Assembly: GCA_904063045.1 (NCBI GenBank)
Contig: CAJFCJ010000037.1
Location: 62,001-126,000, forward strand
Reading direction: 5' to 3'
Length of the DNA stretch: 64,000 nucleotides
Source: Dimorphilus gyrociliatus
Lineage: Eukaryota > Annelida > Polychaeta > Dinophilidae
In this document: in pieces, positions 1-10,394 of the stretch
Layout: every line of letters begins with the position of its first letter
Numbering within the stretch: the stretch's first letter is position 1
Translations under genes and position numbers: made by a program
Notes under the pieces: generated by a model
What the model saw: the letters and a program-made list of their open reading frames with translations, nothing else
The model's database searches: none
Told to the model about the DNA's origin: nothing

Positions 1-1058
1 AATTTATTGAAAACTGGTATCATTGTGTTTTTATTTGATGCAGAGGTTTCAGTATGAAACATACAACAAAAGAATGTTTTTTCTTCACAAGTAACACTGA
101 ACAAATAGCCTTGGATACTGATAATGATTATGATTTTTACTGTAAGTAGAATCTGGGTTTTATTTATTTGAAAATTCATTAAAAAAATTCAAAACATGGA
201 AATTAGACATTTATAAATTTAAAAATTTTGACATTAGCCAAATACACTTCTTCTAGAGGCATATTTTTAAAAAGCAGTTACACGTTAAAACTTTAATAAA
301 GTGACAAGAATTGTAGGAAAATACTAAAGCATATCAAGCATATTATTATCTTTTTTTTTTTCAATGGACTGTTTCATGCATCCCTACATGATTATCTCAT
401 TGCTATGCATAATATTATGTATGATAACACAACTCTTATTTTTTCATGGATGCCTATCAATACTTTTGGACTAATTTAACCACTTTTAGGTTTGTTCAGG
501 AGTAGATAAAAGAGAAATTTAAGAGTAATAAAAGTTTTAATGTTTACTATTGTTTTATTCTATAAATTGTGAAGTCCTTTTAGTATGGTTGTTGTGGTAG
601 GTATATTTAATGAGAATTTCTTTATTAGAACAAAAAATCATAGATTTTATCTAACATGAATTGGAGATCTAAATGGCTTTGTTAACAGTATAGTCTACAT
701 TTTTATACTTCCTACTGTAAAGAATAAAATTCTGGCTGTTGAGAATATTTTCATTTGTAAATAATTTGAATTTTGCTAAAAGGCACCTATTTTGCCTTGA
801 TTAGATTACTTTTACTACAAATTGGAGATTATTGATAATCCAATAACTCACAAATTCAATGGTTTTCAAGTGGAATTCAAAACTCATACTTTAATACAGT
901 TGCCTAAAGAATGAAATTTAGGAAGAAAATCTCCACAAATATGGTGCCTATTGTCTCTTCTATGTTGCCAAAATAGTATAGAATATCAAATACTAAACAT
1001 ACTGGCAATACCTTTGCTAAATTTCCAAAATCACAGAAATGATTGATTGAAAAACAAT
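1..1058. other. Intergenic, nothing recognised
   Basis: AT-rich sequence with no open frame I can tie to a protein family and no RNA gene signature. It ends just before a decayed leucine-rich-repeat fragment. Confidence 0.5.
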
Positions 1059-1059
1059 G

Positions 1060-1200
1060 GAATTTCGCTTAAATTTATCAGACAATTGGGCAATGAAAAG
1101 ATTTTGATTTGATATTTGTGAAGGACTAGCAGAGTCATCAGGAACATTAAAGGATTTTAAGTTTAGTACTCTGCTGTTTTGTAGCTGTAAGAATTTCTGA
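1060..1200 (+). pseudogene. Leucine-rich-repeat (LRR) gene fragment
   Basis: The frame beginning at 1072 reads NLSDNWAMKRF, a TGA stop, then FDICEGLAESSGTLKDFKF. This lines up with the repeat unit of the intact LRR gene at 22839-24218 (for example NICEGLKMSSNSLKNLD). Only about one module survives and it has an in-frame stop, so I call it a relic of the same ribonuclease-inhibitor-like LRR family. No start codon or further repeats are seen nearby. Confidence 0.6.
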
Positions 1201-1227
1201 CTCTTTATCACAAAATTCATCCTGTCC

Positions 1228-1292
1228 AATCATTTACCAATTTTGTCAAAGTACTGGTTCAAATAGAACCTCAAGTTCGTCCACAAAATAAA
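1228..1292 (-). repeat. Interspersed repeat A
   Basis: One of four related stretches in the window (also 6250-6330 +, 48480-48552 - and 59236-59312 -). The shared core reads GTGGACAAACTT, then about 15 variable bases, then GACCAGTACTTTG and AATTGGTAAATGATT. Copies occur on both strands, as expected for a dispersed mobile repeat. Its class is unknown. Confidence 0.55.
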
Positions 1293-2185
1293 AACCTTTA
1301 GAATGAATTCAGTTTGGTGTTGCAACACCTGTCTTCTCAACACCTTGATGTAGGTAAGATAAAACAACTTTGACATTTGTCTTTTTAAAAGTTGGCTGTT
1401 CATTTGCCAATCCACAGTAGCTCCATCTGTTTCAGTCAAAGAATCTATTTAGTGTAGAAAGTTCTATCATTCTAATTCCCAAATATCAATATGTCGCCAT
1501 TTGTATTTGACTCTTAACAACTTTAGAACAGTCCTATATATCACTTTTAGTATATGTTTTTTCAGCCTTTTTTCTTAGAAATTTCTGAAATCTTCCTACT
1601 CTGAGTAAGCCTTTGACAAAGGTGAACCTAAGCTTTGATATAAAACGAGATCCATGCAAAATTTTTATGTCTTTAATCTCTGGTTATATTTTTTTGAAAG
1701 TTTGATTCAATCACTTCCACTTTTCAAAATGGCTGCCATTTCACTTTGCAACAATATTTTATTTTTTGAATGTGTAATTAATTATGACGAATTATTAATA
1801 ATTTTTAAAATCTGTGTATGTATTCAATATCAGTTGTAAATTGAAGATAAACTCACACTCAACTAACTGTCTAAAAGATTATTGATCAAATTTGACTGAA
1901 AGTTATCATGCTCATAATATATAGTTTAATAGCAACTATTTTAAAATACTTTTCAGTTACCTTCAACTGTTTCATTGGCTGAAAAGTAAATAAAAAATTT
2001 GCAATTAGAAAATTTCAATAGAATTTCATAAATCATAAACACTAACTACATACTTCTTTCATAATAAACAGAGTCTGCAAAATTGGCAAGATTTGATATG
2101 TTATCTATTTTTGCATTCTTTATGTTGCATTTAAGTAAGGCTTTAAAATCACTGAATGATCTAATGAACAAAATATGAGAAGAAT
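1293..2185. other. Intergenic, nothing recognised
   Basis: No supported gene. Short ORFs here have AT-rich low-complexity translations and no family resemblance. Confidence 0.4.
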
Positions 2186-2187
2186 GT

Positions 2188-2787
2188 ATGATTCTTACTA
2201 CTTATTTGCCACTATATAACTTACTACATAAAATTTTAGAGTTGGGGTGCGAATGTACCTGGGTGCATTGGTTCTATATTCATCCTTCATCAATTCTACA
2301 TCTCTCTTCTAAGTGGCTTACTCCTGGTTCAGTTCTATTTGGACCAGTACTTACCTACAACCTCAGCAGGAAAGTACAAACTTGGTGCAGTCGACAGGAT
2401 TCTCATCTTCTTTTTTTTAAAAATGGCTAGTGCTGGAAGTGATCCCTCTACCAGTAGAGCAAGTAAAGATGAAAAGAAAATCAGTGAGTATATGCTGAAA
2501 TTGGAAGAATATATGGAGAAAATTCAGACAAGGCAGTGGATATAACCAGAATTGAAAAAGAAAGAAGAAAGTTGATGACTATTGTTGAAGAATTTGAAGA
2601 GATTATGCCTAAAGATCAAACAGATATTGTACCTGATGTACCACCTCTCTCAATTGATCTTTGTGAAGAAGCCACCCCATTCAAGCAAAGACCATACAGA
2701 TTACCTCCAGTGAAAATGGATGAATGTAAAAAGCAAGTTAACGACTTACTGAACAGTGGAATTATTAGAATAAGGGTTAGGCAATAA
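2188..2787 (+). pseudogene. Ty3/gypsy retrotransposon relic (leader, gag start, reverse transcriptase start)
   Basis: Three stacked pieces. Near 2380 a TTGGTGCAGTCGACAGGATT stretch resembles a gypsy primer-binding-site region. At 2424 an ATG opens a charged helical gag-like N-terminus. From about 2536 the frame reads into the N-terminal part of a gypsy reverse transcriptase, recognisable by TPFKQRPYRLPP followed by VNDLLNSGIIR, where the family has a QRPYR.PP...L...GII motif. The body of gag, the rest of pol and the 3' end are missing, so this is an internally deleted, non-functional copy. It abuts an inverted LTR fragment. Confidence 0.75.
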
Positions 2788-3012
2788 TTTGCCGAAATGT
2801 GTAGTTCATATTTATGTTTAGTAAGAGGATGTTACAAGGTTGAACATTTAGGAAGGTTAATTGAATTATAACTTGGCCACACCCTAGGCAAGTTAATTAA
2901 ATTATAACTTGGCCAAACCTTTTTTTGGTAATTAAAGATGAGCCTTCAAGCTGACTAATCAGACTTATGTTTGGCCAATGTTATAGCATTTTCTTGCATA
3001 GGTTTTAAGATG
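2780..3012 (-). repeat. LTR family fragment (inverted)
   Basis: Reverse complement of the 5' half of the LTR at 54480-55114. It holds the doubled ATAACTTGGCCA motifs and the block that reads TTGCCGAAATGTGTAGTTCA. The TATA-bearing half is absent. It directly follows the reverse transcriptase stub, so a rearrangement or nested insertion is likely. Confidence 0.75.
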
Positions 3013-3015
3013 TAT

Positions 3016-5060
3016 GGGGTCAGGACATTTCGGCCCACTTTTGGACATTTCGGCCCATTCTAAGGTAATCATACTAAAGGCATTGTGTCTCACTTGAAGA
3101 TAGGTTTAGTACTTATGAATTGATAAATATGACAAATATAATTTTTATTTTGTGAACAATTATGTTTATTTTTTTAATATAAAAAACAATTTACAAATAG
3201 TAAGGAGTGTTAAGTTTAATAACTAAAATGCAGAACAAGAAATAACAAATTTTAACAGATATTTAAATCAACAAGTCTATCCAATAATTCATGCAAACTC
3301 AATTCTCTTTCTTCATATTTACTCCACAACTGGAATATTTTAAATTCTAAATCTTTATACTTCTTCTTCTGTATTTTTCTCAACTTTTTTTCAGACAATA
3401 ACTTTTCAAAGATCTCTACTAATTCAGCTTCTCTTTTCAATTCTTTTATTAGAGAATAAAAGTTCTCATCCATTTTCAAATTTTTGTTGAGTCTGGAATG
3501 CCTCAACATGATTGTTTGTTCTCACAATTAATTGATAAACAGACCAGAATTGAGGAGGCCAAGTACTGCTTTTAATGAATGTTACTTCTATATATTCAAG
3601 CAAATCTGTAAACAATTTCTTTTCACAAAGTTCTTCTTTTAGTTGGACAAACTTTTGTTCAATAAAATTTGAAGGCAGATATGCCAAACATATCAATTTT
3701 TGTAACATTTTTCCTTTGTACCCATTTTCTTTATAATCAGTAATATATCCAAGTTTCTAATAAAATAAGTATTTAATTATTTTCTTTATATGATTGTTTA
3801 ATCTACCTGAATGTTCCTAAAAACTGCTTGTTTGATATGAAAAGAGCATCCTTGAAGGTCAGAATTGGGAAATTGCTCTTTAAGTGCCATCCATATAGCC
3901 TTTTCAAAATCAAGCACACATTTTCTGGGAGTTTTATCATTGATTAATTTTCTTATCTCCATTTTTCAAATGAAAAATGATAAATTAAAAGTGATTAAAA
4001 TACTGAAATATCTCAAACCTGAAGTACAGCAATATAACAGCTTTTCTTCTTGCTACTCATCATTTACCAGTTTTTCCATTGTCACCAGTTGCCATTTCTT
4101 TTAAGTCCATTGTTGATTGAAGAACACTTTCTATGTTTTTATGCAATTTATGAAGATGATTTTCATTTTTTACAATGAACTTTGACCCCTTTTGTAATAT
4201 GTATGCAGGACAAGGAGCTTTGGCATATCTCTGAGTACATCTCCAGGTGATTGAACTTTCAGTTTTTCTTTTTACAGAATATGAACAGTTTTTGTGTAGA
4301 AGTAAGTGAATTGAAGTCAAAGGAAAGTGTTAACTGTTAAAATTTATGGTGAAATAATAATATCTTTGAACAAATAAAATTACCTGATTTGTATTTGTTT
4401 CACTTGTATTATTCATTGATGATTCTAAATTAACAACAGTTTCATCATATTCTGGATGAATTTTAATCTGATGATAATTATCTATTTTCTTTAATTTAAT
4501 AAATAATTTTTGTTTGCTGACATCATGACAATCAGGACAATAATCTGCATCTTAATATATAGGTGATATAGCATTATACCTGAGAAAGTTAGAGAGTTTA
4601 CTTACATTTTGAACATTTTGTATGATAAAAATGTCTGCACAACTTGAATCTGAATTTTCTTTGTGTCCAATGAAATCTTAATCCACACTTGCAACAGTTT
4701 TTCAAATTCATGTTGTAATTTCTATTGAAGCTTCTATGATAAATGAAGAAAAGAAATATGCTTTCTACTTTTTCTCAAAACAGGAAAAGGAAATTGTAAA
4801 ACAATGTAAAATATACTTCAGAAATAAGGAAAACTGCTATCCATTATTCTGAAAATATTTTGAATTTTATAATAATTATTTTACATATCTGGAATTACTA
4901 TATTATATTACTTATTATATTTTTTATTAATTTTAAAATTGATTTGCTTTTTCTTATTTATTGTATTTAATTCATAATTAACTCAAAAAGTCATAAAATG
5001 GGCCAAAATGTCCAAAAGTGGGCTGAACTGTCCTGGGCCAAAATGTCACTGCACCGTTGT
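3016..5060 (-). mobile_element. MULE (Mutator-like) DNA transposon, family 1
   Basis: The element is bounded by inverted repeats built of tandem sub-repeats. The left end (about 3020-3062) carries GGACATTTCGGCCCA, CTTTTGGACATTTCGGCCCA. The right end (about 4994-5057) carries the complement, with TGGGCCAAAATGTC and related units, and ends in CACTGCACC. The interior encodes a transposase on the minus strand. The left end lacks the outermost GGTGCAGTG of the right end, so it is truncated or degraded. A second right-type end lies at 5258-5325. Confidence 0.75.
3252..4711 (-). pseudogene. MULE transposase with FLYWCH zinc finger
   Basis: Read on the minus strand, the segments are: a Cys/His-rich start (ATG at 4711; NLKNCCKCGLRFHW, then CRHFYHTKCSKC, donor GTAAG at 4605), a CPDCHD segment near 4540, a FLYWCH-type zinc finger at 4060-4320 (ITWRCTQRYAKAPCPAYI, then HLHKLHKN), a transposase core at about 3790-3920 (LDFEKAIWMALKEQFPNSDL, then GCSFHIKQAVFRNIQ), and a C-terminal segment at 3466-3708 with FWSVYQLIVRTNNHVEAF, the MULE W..(R)TNN..E motif. 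MULE transposases cut and paste DNA using a DDE site. The pieces sit in several frames, some separated by plausible introns, and I could not join them cleanly, so activity is doubtful. Confidence 0.7.
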
Positions 5061-5325
5061 AGGTAACCAAATTAGAAGTTTGGTACCATCTACCCCAGAG
5101 GCAACATCTACTTCAACACTTCTACCATATGGTAAGTATTATTTATAAAATATCTAGAAACTATAGTTCAGAAGTGTACACTTATTTTATTTTTTTTTTT
5201 GATGTTTCTTTGTTTTTTATTATTTATTGTATATAATTAGTAGTTAACTAAAAATGTAACAAAGTGGGCCGAAATGTCCTAAAATGGGCCGAAATGTCCT
5301 GGGCCGATATGTCACTGCACCATTT
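5059..5325 (+). repeat. Second MULE family-1 terminal repeat
   Basis: The segment ends in GGGCCGAAATGTCC (twice), GGGCCGATATGTC and ACTGCACCA, repeating the right terminus of the MULE just upstream. Two right-type ends spaced about 265 bases apart suggest an older element into which, or beside which, the other inserted. Confidence 0.6.
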
Positions 5326-5671
5326 TGTGATATCTATAATATATATATATTTTATAAACAATAGTTGTTATCTTATCTTTTAAAATCACTATAAACAAAT
5401 AATTTTAATTTAGATTTACAAATACAAATTACAAAAACAGTTAGTTTGTTGTGGCAGGTTACAAAATTACCAAGGTATCATACAACAACAAGGATGTTGC
5501 AGACTAGAATGCTCCTTCCAACTGACTAGAGTGGTTTCTAGACTATTTTCTGAGATGATTGGACCAAAAGAGTAGTGATTTGAATACAGTTAGGTGTGCT
5601 TCTAATATTCAATCATCATTTTGCAGTTTGGTGAACTATCTCATTTTTGTTTATGATTAATAACAGAATGG

Positions 5672-5727
5672 TACAAAGTCTAACATTTAGGCAGACTGAT
5701 TGAATTACAACTTGGTCAAAACTTAAT
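5672..5727 (-). repeat. Short diverged LTR family fragment
   Basis: The stretch from ACAAAGTCTAACATTTAGG to ACAACTTGGTCAAAA matches the inverted 5' part of the 54480-55114 LTR with scattered mismatches. It overlaps the start of the open frame that follows, so that overlap may be chance. Confidence 0.45.
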
Positions 5728-6108
5728 CAACAAAATGCCTGTATAAAAGAAGATGTTTGCAAGAAACATTATCAGATTCAACAAGTATTGGAATATATTC
5801 AGGATACTTTAGCAAAGCATAGAGAACATATTAACTTTGTAAAAGATGTAGGAATTGATGCTATGTCATCAGCACAACATTTATTTGCTTCATGGATAAG
5901 AAAACATTTTAAATTACTTATTCACACATTCCTACCAATTATACTACTGATTGGCATTGGAATCTCTATTTACTTTATTTGGAAGAAAAAACTGAAAAAG
6001 GTTCAATTTACTAGACTGTCTAAATTATTGACAAAAACAAAAAAATTACCTTCAGCTGCAACAGCCAAAACAGAAAAAATACCATTCCAAACTTATCCTA
6101 CATTCTGA
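5704..6108 (+). CDS. Membrane-anchored C-terminal fragment, possibly retroelement envelope-like
   Basis: The frame is open from just after a TGA at 5701 to TGA at 6108. The protein has two cysteines near its start (NACIKEDVCKK), a helical heptad-like stretch, one strong transmembrane helix (LLIHTFLPIILLIGIGISIYFIW) and a basic, Lys-rich tail. A helical ectodomain, single membrane span and short basic tail next to retroelement debris recall the membrane-anchored subunit of envelope-like proteins. I see no diagnostic motif, and a host single-pass protein is equally possible. It has no convincing start codon or signal peptide in frame. Confidence 0.4.
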   Translation: MTTWSKLNQQNACIKEDVCKKHYQIQQVLEYIQDTLAKHREHINFVKDVGIDAMSSAQHLFASWIRKHFKLLIHTFLPIILLIGIGISIYFIWKKKLKKVQFTRLSKLLTKTKKLPSAATAKTEKIPFQTYPTF

Positions 6109-6249
6109 GAGTGTGGTTATACCCTATTTGTCAGCAAGTTGTTCAAACTAGCTTGTTTAGAAATAGAAGCTCACTTTATTCAATTCATATTCTTTGGACA
6201 AAATACTGGTGTTTTGTTGATTAATTTCTACCAAAATTGCATTTGTTAG

Positions 6250-6330
6250 ACTATTTGTGGACAAACTTTAAAAGATCCTATTTGGACCAGTACTTTGGCT
6301 AATTGGTAAATGATTGGAAAGGATGATTAC
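6250..6330 (+). repeat. Interspersed repeat A
   Basis: Plus-strand copy of repeat A: ACTATTTGTGGACAAACTTT, then TTTGGACCAGTACTTTGG and AATTGGTAAATGATTGG. Other copies are at 1228, 48480 and 59236. Confidence 0.6.
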
Positions 6331-6657
6331 AGTTGTGACAAACAAGAAATTCCTACAAAATTACAATACAACAAAGTACAATAATTGCTTTATTTGAAAA
6401 CTATAGACTAAAGTCTATAAAGAAAGATAAAAAAAATACCTTTTGTGAAAATATGTGCAAAACTGAAAAGATAATCATAACCTATTAATGAACATATTGA
6501 AATATCCATAAAAGAAGAAAATTAGTAATTTATATTTATTTTAAAAGATTTTTTTTAAATTTTCTTTCACTAAAGTTGTAAGCAATATAATATTGAAAAA
6601 AAATGTTTAACACAACTCATAGGCTTTCAGACAAGTTTTTGGAAAGGTACAATCAAC

Positions 6658-6846
6658 ATGAAAATACTTGTAGTTGTATTTCTTTTGGTGGTAATTGTAA
6701 GCAATGTTGATGCAATGATTGGTTGGTTGGAGAATGTTCATCATCACTGCAATAATCACCTAGAAGAGAAGAGAGGTTTAACAGAACTTGAAAGGGTAAG
6801 GCCAAATTCATTTTCATCAATTTCTATTCTCCTTCTTTCTTTTTAA
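6658..6846 (+). CDS. Small secreted protein, first exon or complete
   Basis: The ATG at 6658 opens a textbook signal peptide (MKILVVVFLLVVIVSNVDA), then a short polar region with His and one Cys. At 6796 an AG|GTAAGG sequence is a good splice donor after GLTELE, so the 62-residue reading to TAA at 6846 probably runs into an intron. I do not recognise the family and see no clear second exon before the LTR fragment at 7225. It may be a truncated gene. Confidence 0.45.
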   Translation: MKILVVVFLLVVIVSNVDAMIGWLENVHHHCNNHLEEKRGLTELERVRPNSFSSISILLLSF

Positions 6847-7224
6847 ATTCGGCACTGTAGCCCAGATCTTTTAAATCAAACAGTAAACTTAGATTACATT
6901 TTTACAATGTTCCATATTGTTGCTAACCTGAATTTTTCGGAATATTGCTTGTGACCAGTGGAAAGATCAACCAACCATTGAAATATCTGTCTAAGTAGGA
7001 GGAAGGATTTAATCGCTCTTTATAAGTCCCTGACTTACTCACGAAAATATACAAATAATTTGTAAACTAGGAGAGGTAGAGAGTATCTGAAAACTATTCA
7101 TAAAACTAGACAAAATTTCCTACATTTTAGTCAATATTCTTTTAAAACAAGGCCATTGATTACCCTTCAAAATAGCCCTTACAAAAAAATATTCCATCGA
7201 ACGAAAAATTTCTTTCACCACTAT
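6847..7224. other. Intergenic, nothing recognised
   Basis: No supported feature. Any second exon of the small secreted gene at 6658 would have to lie here, but none stands out. Confidence 0.35.
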
Positions 7225-7442
7225 ACCTCTTAAAACCTATGCAAGAAAACGCTACAACATTGGCCAAACACAGGTCTGATTAGTCAACTTGAAGGCTCGT
7301 CTTTAATTACCAGTTAAGGTTTGGCCAAGTTATAATTCAATTAACTTGCCTAAGGTGTGGCCAAGTTATAAATCAATCAACCTTCCTAAATGTTGAACCT
7401 TGTAACATGCTGCTACTAAACCATAAATATGAACTACTTTTT
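7225..7442 (+). repeat. LTR family fragment
   Basis: Plus-strand 5' half of the 54480-55114 LTR: CTATGCAAGAAAACGCTACA, then AACATTGGCCAAACA, two GGCCAAGTTATAA motifs and CCTTGTAACATGC. It stops near ATGAACTAC, before the TATA half, the same breakpoint region as the copy at 2780. Confidence 0.75.
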
Positions 7443-7645
7443 ACAGATATGATGACAAAGTGAACATGTAATTTCTTCAATTCTGAACTTTTCTGCACAA
7501 TTATTACAATTATTACTTTGAGATTCTAAATTAAAAAAGAAAAAAGTGAATAATTTAAGAAAAACATATAAACAGACAGACATTTGATGTATTTGGCATG
7601 GACATAATCTTGGCAGTCACTGCATTTCATCTTTCTCTGTCTACC
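7440..7645 (-). other. Possible Cys-rich zinc-binding exon pair
   Basis: Minus-strand readings give MKCSDCQDYVHAKY (about 7580-7640) and NNCNNCAEKFRIEEITCSLC (about 7450-7510), with a plausible short intron between. The paired CxxC motifs resemble the Cys-rich start of the MULE transposase at 4711, so this may be the 5' remnant of another transposase. Confidence 0.3.
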
Positions 7646-7777
7646 ATAAAATCTTTTATTATGGTTATATAATTATGTATTAAAAAATGTAAAATTATGA
7701 AAGCAATTGTAGAAGATGTTCATTTAACTGGCTATTTTACAACTCTGCAATGATTTTGGGGATGGTACCATTGATTA

Positions 7778-7835
7778 GGGGTGAAACCGTACCCTAATAG
7801 AACTGTACCTGAGTGAACCCATACCTTTGAAATTC
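7778..7835 (+). repeat. MITE-like repeat B end
   Basis: GGGGTGAAACCGTACCCTAA and following sequence resembles stretches near 43015-43060 and 58695-58765 that contain GTACAGTTT(A/C)ACC and GTTTCACC. Likely termini of a small non-autonomous element. Confidence 0.35.
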
Positions 7836-8089
7836 ATTCTAAAGATCTAGAATCAAATTCAATTTAAGGTCCATTTCCATAGATTTATCTTCTGACTATT
7901 TGCAAGTAATCAATTTGTGTTAGGGGATTACAAACCTTTTACCAACTTTTTGTCTCCTCATCAATTATTTCTAAATCCATTTAACCCAATGTGCACTAAG
8001 ATATAATGATATATAAATTCTTAGACTTTAGAGATAAGGGTACATTAGAAATAGTGAAGAGAAAGATTTCAGTTTATGATTAAGTTTTG

Positions 8090-8345
8090 ACCAAGTTGTA
8101 ATTCAATAGTTGTCAAGGACTAAAGAAGCAGAAGAGGCTTATCAGATACTGAAGAAATCAATGACAGAGCTACCCATACTTCAACTACCTGACTTTACCA
8201 AATGATTTTTTTAAACAACAGATGCCTCTAATTATACAGTTGGTGCAGTTCTGGAACAGGAATGGGAAGAAGACGGAAAGAAAATTAGAAAGCCAATTTC
8301 TTTTGCTTACAAACTTCAAATCAATACACAACTTTAACCCTGTGC
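8090..8345 (+). pseudogene. Gypsy reverse transcriptase/RNase H relic
   Basis: A short LTR-family scrap (about 8090-8116) is followed from 8124 by a frame reading EEAYQILKKSMTELPILQLP, two in-frame stops, then TTDASNYTVGAVLEQ and KPISFAYKL. This is the RT connection and RNase H start of Ty3/gypsy elements, where the family reads L..(P)VL..PDF and TDAS..G(A)VL.Q. The TGA and TAA between the two motifs and the loss of everything after show it is dead. It may come from the same family as the piece at 2188. Confidence 0.8.
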
Positions 8346-8399
8346 TACAAGTGCTAACACAGCAGTAGTCTATCTACACAAAATGGCTGACTTCTATTA

Positions 8400-8935
8400 C
8401 CAATAAATAATTAAAAAATATCACCCTAATGACTATTGATTGTTCTTACCCATACTAACATTTCCCTTTGACAATTTATAAAAAAGAGACAAGCCTGAGC
8501 TGCCTGTTATATTTTCCTCTAACTGTCACAATCAAAGCTTGCCTAGTCCATTGAAGAAGACAAAACTTTCAGTTAATGTATAATTGTTTGTAATTTTGAT
8601 CCAATTTTATAGCAATAAAAATTTCCTATAGAAAGGCAGAAAACATGGATAAAATTGATGAAAAATATTCAATGTATATTTAAATTTGAACAATAATTGA
8701 ATAGGAAGTGAAAGAGACAAGTTTGTAAAAGGTCATTTCCAATTCAATTCATTCTTAGAATTTTAAAATAAAATATTCTTGTTTATTGTCTATCAATGTC
8801 TAAAATTTATTTAGAGAATATTCATCATATTTTCAACAATATTTTATCTCCTAAAGGCAGAAGTCTGTCTTTTTGGTGTCATTTACTATTTAGAACCATA
8901 ATAAATAAATAATATCTCACTTTTGAGGATAGCGA
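8400..8935. other. Intergenic, nothing recognised
   Basis: AT-rich, no supported gene or repeat boundary. Confidence 0.35.
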
Positions 8936-8937
8936 TT

Positions 8938-9112
8938 GTAAAAATTTACAAATTAACCCTAACCCTAAATCAATCCTTTCATCTCCCAAACCTTTTCCAT
9001 GATGATACCACCTTAAAAAGTTAAACAGTTGTTGTCATATTATTGCTAAACATTTTCCAACCCAAAATTAACATTCAAATATCTGATATGTGGACATTTT
9101 TGTCAACTACAT
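8938..9112. repeat. MITE C copy (degraded)
   Basis: It contains TAACCCTAACCCTAA (about 8955) and later TTTTCCAACCCAAAATTAAC and TGTGGACATTTTTGTCAACT, the same order of blocks as the fuller copy at 10153-10372. Confidence 0.55.
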
Positions 9113-9216
9113 TCACCTTATATTAGATTAGTTGAATTAGCAGAGTGAGTGGGAGAAAGTAAAAGACACATTTACATGAATAAAATACTTTAATACTGAA
9201 AATAGACAAAAAAATG

Positions 9217-9573
9217 TCAATATTCACTAAAGTCTGTTACTGAGATGTCTTTTGATAGTTTGGTACCAATAATCGTATGTTGCAAATTTTCAGGATAAGA
9301 TGCTCTATTTAAAATCCTTATTGTTTTAATAATATAGGCTCTGTCCAGTTGAATCAAATACCAAGGTCTATCTTCTTTTAACGTATGAATACATCTTTCG
9401 AAAGAAATGTATGAGGGATTAAATTCTCCATTAACAGCCAAATGATGTGCACTAGTTGACCATAAACTGGAGATGTTTGTAAATTGTTTAAAAGCCAAAT
9501 TTACATGTTTAAAATGATTTGAATATATTCCAACTGGAATATATAAGAAAAACCAAAATATCTCTTTACACAT
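9217..9573 (-). CDS. Secreted F-type lectin-like (fucolectin) domain, short
   Basis: The 118-residue frame starts with a hydrophobic leader (MCKEIFWFFLYIPVGIYS), then NLAFKQFTNISSLWSTSAHH, a central segment with HLAVNG, and RPWYLIQLDRAYIIKTIRIL. This is the order seen in fucolectin/tachylectin (FTP) domains of the discoidin fold, where NVA...A.QSS, A.DG and PWW.VDL....I..V..(Y)NR are landmarks. FTP domains are usually around 140 residues; this one ends in TDFSEY before the C-terminal strands, so it is truncated or has a missing exon. Proposed role: secreted sugar binding. The fucose-binding His and Arg pair cannot be confirmed. Confidence 0.6.
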   Translation of the reverse strand: MCKEIFWFFLYIPVGIYSNHFKHVNLAFKQFTNISSLWSTSAHHLAVNGEFNPSYISFERCIHTLKEDRPWYLIQLDRAYIIKTIRILNRASYPENLQHTIIGTKLSKDISVTDFSEY

Positions 9574-9579
9574 TGCTTT

Positions 9580-10150
9580 CTAAAATGTAACTATTGTATT
9601 TTAGAGCAAATGTCACATTCATTTTGAAAGTTTAGAATAAAGAAACTTAATTATGAAAGAGTTATTCCCTTTTTACAGTCTAATCACATTTCTTTTTCAT
9701 TATACTATTTTCAAGAATAATTTTTGACTTTAATAAACTCAATTTGTATAAATATGAAATCTTTATTGAAAATAGATCATTAAATTTTCATGTCCAACAT
9801 TCCATATATACAACCATATATTTAAAAATGAAGAGTTGACAACAAAATAACTTCTGACTCTTTGACCCACAGAAAATCAAAGATATCAGGTTAGAATCTG
9901 TTGAAAAAAAGATATCTTGGAAGGAAACACAAGTTGTTTATTACAATCTGTTAAATGTCATACCTTAAATGTCACATATCTAATTAACAAGGTAAAACAT
10001 TAATCACTTGGCCTAGTTATTGTCAATTTGTAATCTTTAAATGTAGTGAAAAATGCAGTCAAATCATTTACTTTTAAGAAATGTCACATTGAAATATGAA
10101 AATTTTCATTTGATAAAAAAGTGTATACAAACACACAAACATGTATCATT
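9580..10150. other. Intergenic, nothing recognised
   Basis: No supported gene. The short plus-strand ORF ending at 10235 runs into the MITE and is not credible. Confidence 0.4.
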
Positions 10151-10152
10151 AG

Positions 10153-10374
10153 GATGCGACAGAAAACGTCCACAAATGAGTGCTTTTACCCTAACCCTAA
10201 CCCAGCCCATAGCTGTACCTAACCTATTCCATTAGCCTTAACCCTTAGAGGAGACCCTCCTAAGTACAAATCAGTTGCTGTCTTCTTCTTCCTAACCATT
10301 TCCCAATCCAAAATCTAGTCTTAAAATTTCTCATTAGTGGACATTTTCTGTCAACCCTGTATCATTACGATAAG
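10153..10374. repeat. MITE C, near full length
   Basis: It begins GGATGCGACAGAAAACGTCC, contains ACCCTAACCCTAACCCAGCC, and ends with TGGACATTTTCTGTCAACCC, so the ends are inverted repeats of a GACAGAAAA-TGTCC motif. An inverted copy sits at 19570-19783. There is no coding capacity. The size (about 220 bases) and terminal inverted repeats fit a miniature inverted-repeat element. Confidence 0.7.
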
Positions 10375-10394
10375 CAGACTTTTTAGCCATGCAA

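Noticed and set aside
8955-8970. TTAGGG/CCCTAA tracts as a telomere or subtelomere
   Set aside because: Only two or three units each, scattered, and mostly embedded in MITE copies on both strands.
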